Source: Chitinophagaceae bacterium (lineage in GTDB: Bacteria > Bacteroidota > Bacteroidia > Chitinophagales > Chitinophagaceae). From it: a stretch of DNA of 64,000 nt. The stretch's first letter is position 1, and each line of letters starts with the position of its first letter. The stretch is from positions 310,001 to 374,000 of the forward strand of contig JADKJC010000001.1 of assembly GCA_016722465.1 (NCBI GenBank), in the 5' to 3' direction. Of this stretch, positions 62,101-64,000 are shown piece after piece. The notes beneath the pieces were generated by a model. The model saw only the letters and a program-made list of their open reading frames with translations, was not told the DNA's origin and made no database searches. The position numbers and the translations under genes were made by a program.

Positions 62101-64000
62101 TCGTAGCCTGCCCGGTGGCTGTACTGTACCAGCGGCCAAATGAACTACCGTTGGGGAAACCACCAGCGGTGTAGCTCAACGTACCCAGAGCAGCAGTTCC
62201 ACCACCTAAAACAAAGGCATTAGAGCCGGTGTTGATCAAACCGGCGGTTTGTGTATAAGTACCGCTTACCGTACCGGCGTTGATGCCAGACAGTAATGAA
62301 TTGGCATTAGTGAATGTAATACCGGTAACATTACTATTATTTACAGTAAGGGAAGCAAAGTTTGCAGTAGCAATAATATTAGTGGCTGTTAGTGTAGCGC
62401 CTGTTCCGGTACCACCTGATACAGCTTCTCCAATACCCGGCTCCACCGTATAGCCGGTTCCCGGGAATACGTTGGCTACAGAAGTAATGGCACCTGAAGT
62501 ATTACCTGTAACTATAAAAGTAGCAGGGCTGGTAAAAGTTCCACCCGCTAATGTTAATATATCACCATTTGTGTAACCGGTACCTCCAGCTACAATCGTA
62601 GCAGCAGGCAAGTTATTTCTAAAAATTCCTGAACCGGAAACAGACTGTGCATTTGCAGATGCAGCGCTGGTGGAAGAACCTGACCCGCTTTGCAGGGCAA
62701 GCGTACCCGTTGTGGCAATTTCACCATTGTTGATAATATTACCTGCCACGGCTACTGTACCACTGATCCTGTAACGGCCGCTGGTAACAGTAAGGTCGCC
62801 CAGTATTTGAACGGTGCTGAACCTGTGCGCCACAAACCTGTTGCGTACATTACCCTGCGAAACTGTATTTACGGTAAAGTTTCCGAAAATCAGCCTTCCG
62901 CTTGAAGCAAATGGTTCTACAGAGAATCCATTGGTATTGGCCACCCTTCCTGAGTCGATGGATACACCATCACCCAGTTGCAATGTGTGCCCGGTTGCAG
63001 CAGCAACATCCAATGTAGTGGTGTACCTGAAGGCATCATCAGAAGTAGAAGTGCCTGCATGAGGGTCAACGATGGTTAAAGTACCACCGCTTAATGTTAC
63101 ATTATTGGTCTGCAACCAAACGATTGGAGTACCGGATGCTACAGAAAGTGCCGGGTTACCATTCTGGTTACCGTCCACAACAATATTTCCGCCCGTATGT
63201 GCGAATGTTGAACCGGAAAGGCTGTTGATATTACCATTAACAGCAAGTGTACCACCACTTACAGTAAGTGTACCACTGTTAGACAATAAGTTATTGTTAT
63301 TGCTGGCGCCAATGGTTAATGTATTGCCGGATACCGTTAAACCTGCACCAGCATTCACTACCACGCTTCCTGCAGCTGCACTGGCAGCATTTACAGTTAC
63401 CACATGGGTACTAAGTATTGTTACATTGGAACTGGCCGCCGGAAGTATACCTCCCTGCCAGGTGCTGGTTGATTCCCACGGACCTGTTTGTGCAGACACC
63501 ACCGGAATTTCACTGGCATTGATACCGATATAATTAGTAGTAATGAAATTAGCTGCAGTAATAGCCGTTCTTTGAACGATGGGTGCCAATGTACCGGCCT
63601 GGAAGGTACCGGTGAAAGAAGCAGCCTGCATTAAACGGGCGTTGGTATTTACGGCAGTGTATAAGCCGGTTCCATTGATCGCATAGTCGAAAGTTCCTGT
63701 ACCTGCACCAAATGTAATGGCGTTTACTGCAGGGGTAGTTACCTGCCAGCTTGAATTGGTGCGGCTGTCCACTGTGTAGGCCCCATCTGTAACAGGTGCA
63801 ATGGTACTGAACCCGGCGCCATCGGTATAGGTAACCGCAATTGCACCTTGTGTGCCACCGGTAGTTACCGGCCTGTTCAGGTAGAAGAACCTGTTGGCAC
63901 CTGTACTGCTGATAAACGGATAAGTACCGGCACCTGTTGAAGAAGGTGCAGTTCCCGTTGTGATAGTTGTACCTGCACCGGCAGCGGAAAATTGCCTTGC
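50123..64000 (-). CDS. Giant T9SS-sorted surface protein C (more than 4625 residues, N-terminus outside the window)
   Basis: The frame is open to the right edge of the window (ARQFSAAGAGTTITTG and onward), so the start is missing. By base position: two tandem modules of about 1.86-2.0 kb with G8-like domains (63780-60000), Fn3 domains (59940-59300), a MAM-like jelly-roll (about 59280-58770), another Fn3 and G8 pair (58750-58200), a beta-helix (55680-54200), Ig/PKD-like domains, a block with SFNFYGTNYTSVYAYTNGFI (about 53490-52920), a further G8-like domain and the shared C-terminal module (52010-50123) with the T9SS signal AFAIAPNPVEGSVINLQFK. Probably a cell-surface adhesin or gliding-related protein; the ligand is unknown. 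Confidence 0.85.
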   Translation of the reverse strand, partial: ARQFSAAGAGTTITTGTAPSSTGAGTYPFISSTGANRFFYLNRPVTTGGTQGAIAVTYTDGAGFSTIAPVTDGAYTVDSRTNSSWQVTTPAVNAITFGAGTGTFDYAINGTGLYTAVNTNARLMQAASFTGTFQAGTLAPIVQRTAITAANFITTNYIGINASEIPVVSAQTGPWESTSTWQGGILPAASSNVTILSTHVVTVNAASAAAGSVVVNAGAGLTVSGNTLTIGASNNNNLLSNSGTLTVSGGTLAVNGNINSLSGSTFAHTGGNIVVDGNQNGNPALSVASGTPIVWLQTNNVTLSGGTLTIVDPHAGTSTSDDAFRYTTTLDVAAATGHTLQLGDGVSIDSGRVANTNGFSVEPFASSGRLIFGNFTVNTVSQGNVRNRFVAHRFSTVQILGDLTVTSGRYRISGTVAVAGNIINNGEIATTGTLALQSGSGSSTSAASANAQSVSGSGIFRNNLPAATIVAGGTGYTNGDILTLAGGTFTSPATFIVTGNTSGAITSVANVFPGTGYTVEPGIGEAVSGGTGTGATLTATNIIATANFASLTVNNSNVTGITFTNANSLLSGINAGTVSGTYTQTAGLINTGSNAFVLGGGTAALGTLSYTAGGFPNGSSFGRWYSTATGQATIVDAANPTGNTGRYPFVSGANNRSVYISQTSAPTTGGVITVKYNDAATISIPSPTFTDGGYTINRLTDANWVISQTGITGAPDYAIAAVGAGIYSSSNANTRLSKATAVLPGTHIAGSTSPILPVGQRVLVSLADLASTVYLGYNSNDIPFVSVATGNWQDGTTWNRNPDVPDAASSVTITAGHTVTVGAVSVANTLTVSSTAVLDINNNLTVGTNLVNNGTVNAIGGTATFTGTSLNGISNALAASVFTVNGGTVNVGITDNSFADRRFANSGTLTVSSGALNIYGNLSNSTTSTFTQSGGTILIDGNAGANAANSVPSGTYLLSFNSPASLTSVNLTGGTLTIVDPHANTSTSDYAIYMTGSPSGSLNVTAGHTLVFGDGASVDAGGNTNGFYVNTWAGTTGLPFGNVIINGPSANNRHVSGQYQQPILGDLTINSGGESRIASVQLNGNLNINSGGTFTSTGSLLFVNSAFLNGSSFVFNPVTSPQSLNNAGTIQNLTTAATANLTSLYFNNNSAGGVTLNTPLTVSGSLELVNGKVNTSSANLLRLGTATAAGTLTLTGAGSATNYINGPFARTFAASRTATGATGAIFPVGTASTYLPISADPVTNAGGAVILTAEAFGSNSGTPGAGVSNLSTNRWQLLPSSGAANLTSSFITLGDAAIGATNKILQAPSAAGVYGAVNGSSTYTAGTIDSLGSTAAITPYTGYFAYGDLTPCTAPASQPSALVVSNLTSVSFNGSFTAAAPAPTGYLVVRYLTTDPVTPPTDLSTYTVGGTLGAGSIVSFGNSLSFTQSSLTAGTSYIYYFYSFNNSGCAGPAYNTTSPYSITVTTCAAATGIPGTPTVTNITTGGFDLTWTASSTPSVDYIVDVATDAAFTSFVAGYNALNVGTALTTGVSGLSAATTYYARVRAVTNPGGCTSDNSGTLTTATACNSITGASLPFAESFDAATIPACWSTSVNGGTNNWVPDDANDGVPAARTGARFAGVSWTSSSNNSALLFSPVINFTATPTTQTRINVWIYRNIVNGLSTDRVSFYANTTQSLTGATSLIDISLSGNIAPTVASSGWYNYIADIPLSYNTGGDFYIIALGNTTTSFSSYGIGFDDFVLENTPPPCAAPANPATSLNLVPSSSAVSGSFTAAAGADGYLVVRTPGVTTPTNPVDGTTYSAASSALGGAIEAVGWVHPFLTTGLPISTQYTYTVFSYNNTNCTGGPVYLSTALSGTVTTLAAQNYTSVQTGLWSDPATWGTAVIPSINDNVTIDIPHTVTIDIAAVANSLNIDGTLRYEAATARTLTVATDVINGGQFTTALTGTQTGHILSVGGSISTYNTLLDFNTNGGTAGGTIIFTGAGNSQFNCFNGGVTNLRNLTVNKGTGYSNIVETNNGSGVQGTFTAAPGFLTLINGTLKLTAPISPNTLFSTAGYTIPATAGLWLNNASITVTGQAASATNNGLLRITAGDYNVGTGSSQNLNSGAGAVYTLEGGSLTVAGSFTSTNDITYTQTGTLVTVSKNGNSSTQSFGFTSTAVGNSFSVSGSSRIVIQTPNSAGTTNDYQVLSGTQSITGGTLEFGNASTAAAAVFNLRAATGLVNTPAIIVDATTNTKTLTIAGSGTGNLQVNGSLTIGTGSSLIHNASAGQTIDLKGNFVNNGAVTLGGSGSTNNTISFTGTGAQTYSGTGSLGTVTITYPVLNIKNAAGVTFSQTGANAIVARVNLVQGAVTGSALITLGVGGVSAATIQRGGDVLVAAGSFDVAPTFNVGSGGLAVRYETALSAVTTGVEIPSGRTIASLFVNNTNNVTLSGGALSSTSVNLSAGQFITSSSNLLTVTGTTTGSVARTTGYVNGPVVISLPASATGTYLLPVGKTAYAGFELVSPTTSAAATVQAEYFTAASGGTGINGIQAAGLYPGYWSTSSAGGFTSSVVRVTSPITLNTGTDALAKSDGLVNGNYDLVGTTAITTSSVTSDAAQTSLGFYALGLKAVPMTYVSSTTTQVTGNIYTGQLNQAIIGVQVVTAGNFPALTFNNITFNSNGSTDAATDIDQATLYFTGNSATFNASTPVGSAQPGFALGSPFIFSQDVTLLPGTNYFWLAYDIAALATVNNVVDAEVDETTPLSLNITDGNSVQTGYTPTVIAPAGNRTIKTLLNGDYTVGPNETAPNFTKLTDAIAVLNSVGVGGPVRFLLQADYTSATETFPLVINSYFGASAINNVKILPNTGVTAAITASLAAAANSVFKLNGADFVTIDGSNNGSSSRNLTITNNNTAASSVIWNASAGGAGNGANSNTIKNLNIVGGSATTSGIYGISSSSTASLTTAAADNDNLTVQNNNIGKVYIGISALSSSTAGLASDGLLITGNSIGNVTAANSVTSRGIEVSYSTSPTISVNTIFNLKTTGSLSLSGIDLGAGVVGGSVVRNSISGIYSTSTSGWGAYGINFSSSTATTNVVVANNFISDIQTANYSTTDLTFNGYGIRIAGGTNLKIYNNSINFYGAVTSGTSAGSSANLVVTSTAVTGLDLRNNLFVNTQTFGTAGSFAYNVRLAASVTIATSNYNGYAGTSGTNTTYRVGITGTTARATLTNWQAFTLQDANSKSALPVFLAANDLHLTTASINTTNYAGTGVNIAAVTTDYDNETRANPPGIGADELVPCAGAIGGVAVAPATTTFCGSSSAGLAITASGYSSALNGSYQWESSTTSTFDIGTITTISGANNPASYTISPAVTSTTYFRLKVTCGTGLGTDYSNVITITVNGSPTAVITPVGGSVFCTGTPVQNTITLNGSTNLVSPAPQYQWKLDGVDLPGETTASYAVPYNVVGAYRLIVTNSTSGCKDSSTVTISSAPRPTATATASPNPLCLGASLTLTSTGTTGVAGYGVSAITYAPATDPGGATITSGDDAVSSAQTIPFSFNFYGTNYTSVYAYTNGFIQLGTSSGSTSIYAQTLPTAAAPYNLIAGVWSDLNVTGAAAVRSYTTGVTPNRVFTVHYSNVPYYSASGNNDFYIQLYETSNIVEVHIGEATGVPSLGGSNKTTGLQNSTGSSATSPSGRNAVNFQIATTAKEAWRFSPTSITGYSWTGPDGFTAAVQNPAAFATTALSAGVYTVTVTENNGCTGQGSTAAVVVNPLPTVSADSAAFVLKLATPQTTTLPYSATETPTTYSIVWDAAAQLAGFVNVTNAPLPLPAPATPIQVTVPPTAGLATYNGTLSVKNANTCESTGDAFTLIIADNGNPVWTGNTSSDWNDGTNWSSGLVPSPSANVTITKTGSFNPVLTGDITIGGTLQISSGNTVTIGGNTLTVTGGILSNTGTLAGSNTSNLVLGAASAVRFASGGTLKNLTINAGTATLQSALDITGGTGGVNSGTFGTVTVANGAVLASGGFLTFKSNASGTARLAAGSTSGGYVTGDVTVERYIPGNARRAWRMLSVPTKGSQKIKQAWQEGGIASNFNPTPGYGLVIPGNFGPYASLIAAGFDEYAAGASIQSWNTATSAWTTLTATQGAGSTGNIENFRGYAIYVRGDRTQTASGSVLSTTSTTLRTKGTLYLGDQAAVAVGPNKFDMFGNNFVSAIDFTGLNKVGLNNVFYIWDPKVPVAGANTAYGGYVTFSGTNGFAPVPATGSYTAANTVIESGQSFFVVGGAAGGTLAIPESAKVASSRSNVFRPSTIPQKLKANLFIVAADNSTMMADANVSVFDNAYSNAVDGDDAIKLTNAGENFAIYREAKNLVVEGRQAITEYDTTFFNIWNIQQSRQYRIELIAEQMNVPGLSAYLQDNFLGTNTPLDLAGTTNYDFTVTSTVGSGVSNRFKVVYRQVQLAPLPVTFISFGANKVGAAVKVDWKVAAERGIQRYEVERSADGRSFVRTGTVTATGNSSVDLNYSWMDATPLSAINYYRIKSVGVAGEIKYTNIAKVSFGEVKPAFAIAPNPVEGSVINLQFKNQAQGRYNVRLLSNAGQVVFTTVAEHAGGNSTQLISLPATIARGAYQLEIISPDKTTEVQHLFINTLK

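Noticed and set aside
31230..64000. Regular repeats that might suggest a CRISPR array or minisatellite
   Set aside because: The periodicity is at the protein level (beta-strand units) inside long open frames; there are no identical direct repeats with unique spacers.

Overview
This window looks like a chromosomal segment of a Bacteroidota bacterium, most likely a Chitinophagaceae-type relative. The evidence is several TAnnTTTG-like -7 promoter boxes, three giant secreted proteins ending in type IX secretion (T9SS) sorting domains, a HemJ-type protoporphyrinogen oxidase with a C5 haem pathway, four-helix-bundle (S23-type) proteins, and DUF2975/XRE gene pairs. No tRNA, rRNA or CRISPR array was seen.

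Region 1 (0.1-10.2 kb, minus strand) is a haem operon read from high to low coordinates: hemA, hemC, hemD, an S23-type gene, hemE, hemF, a second S23-type gene, hemB, hemL. It is followed by a gene with its own promoter that fuses a siroheme-forming precorrin-2 dehydrogenase to a TauE/SafE transporter. hemH, hemJ and hemN (14.8-18.3 kb) complete the route from glutamyl-tRNA to protohaem, with both oxygen-dependent (HemF) and oxygen-independent (HemN) coproporphyrinogen oxidases. Most gene junctions here are filled by short palindromic repeat elements. Two of them enclose the S23-type genes, and one lies in frame inside hemC.

Region 2 (10.7-14.3 kb) holds unrelated small genes: a methyltransferase, a VOC protein, a DinB/DUF1569-like protein, a GrpB protein and a DUF2975/XRE pair.

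Region 3 (18.5-31.2 kb) contains a broken YadA-head-like surface protein, an assimilatory sulfate locus (cysH, cysD, cysN, cysE, cysK, cobA, cysJ, cysI, minus strand), a purine-type deaminase and a GNAT acetyltransferase. Only cysI reads cleanly. cysE is open but carries a compensated frameshift, and the other genes are cut by many small indels although the conserved protein can be followed from frame to frame. Local consensus error is the simpler reading, and recent decay is the alternative. Operator-like palindromes sit upstream of cysH, of cobA and of the distant siroheme-dehydrogenase/TauE fusion, which suggests one sulfur regulon. CysH has the paired cysteines of the iron-sulfur APS reductase type, so APS kinase may not be needed.

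Region 4 (31.2-64 kb, minus strand) holds three giant surface proteins (2183, about 3739 and more than 4625 residues, the last running off the window). They share a C-terminal module of about 610-640 residues including the T9SS signal. A 73-residue protein with a sortase-like C-terminal tripartite signal lies directly downstream of the largest. Rho-independent-type hairpins separate the transcription units.
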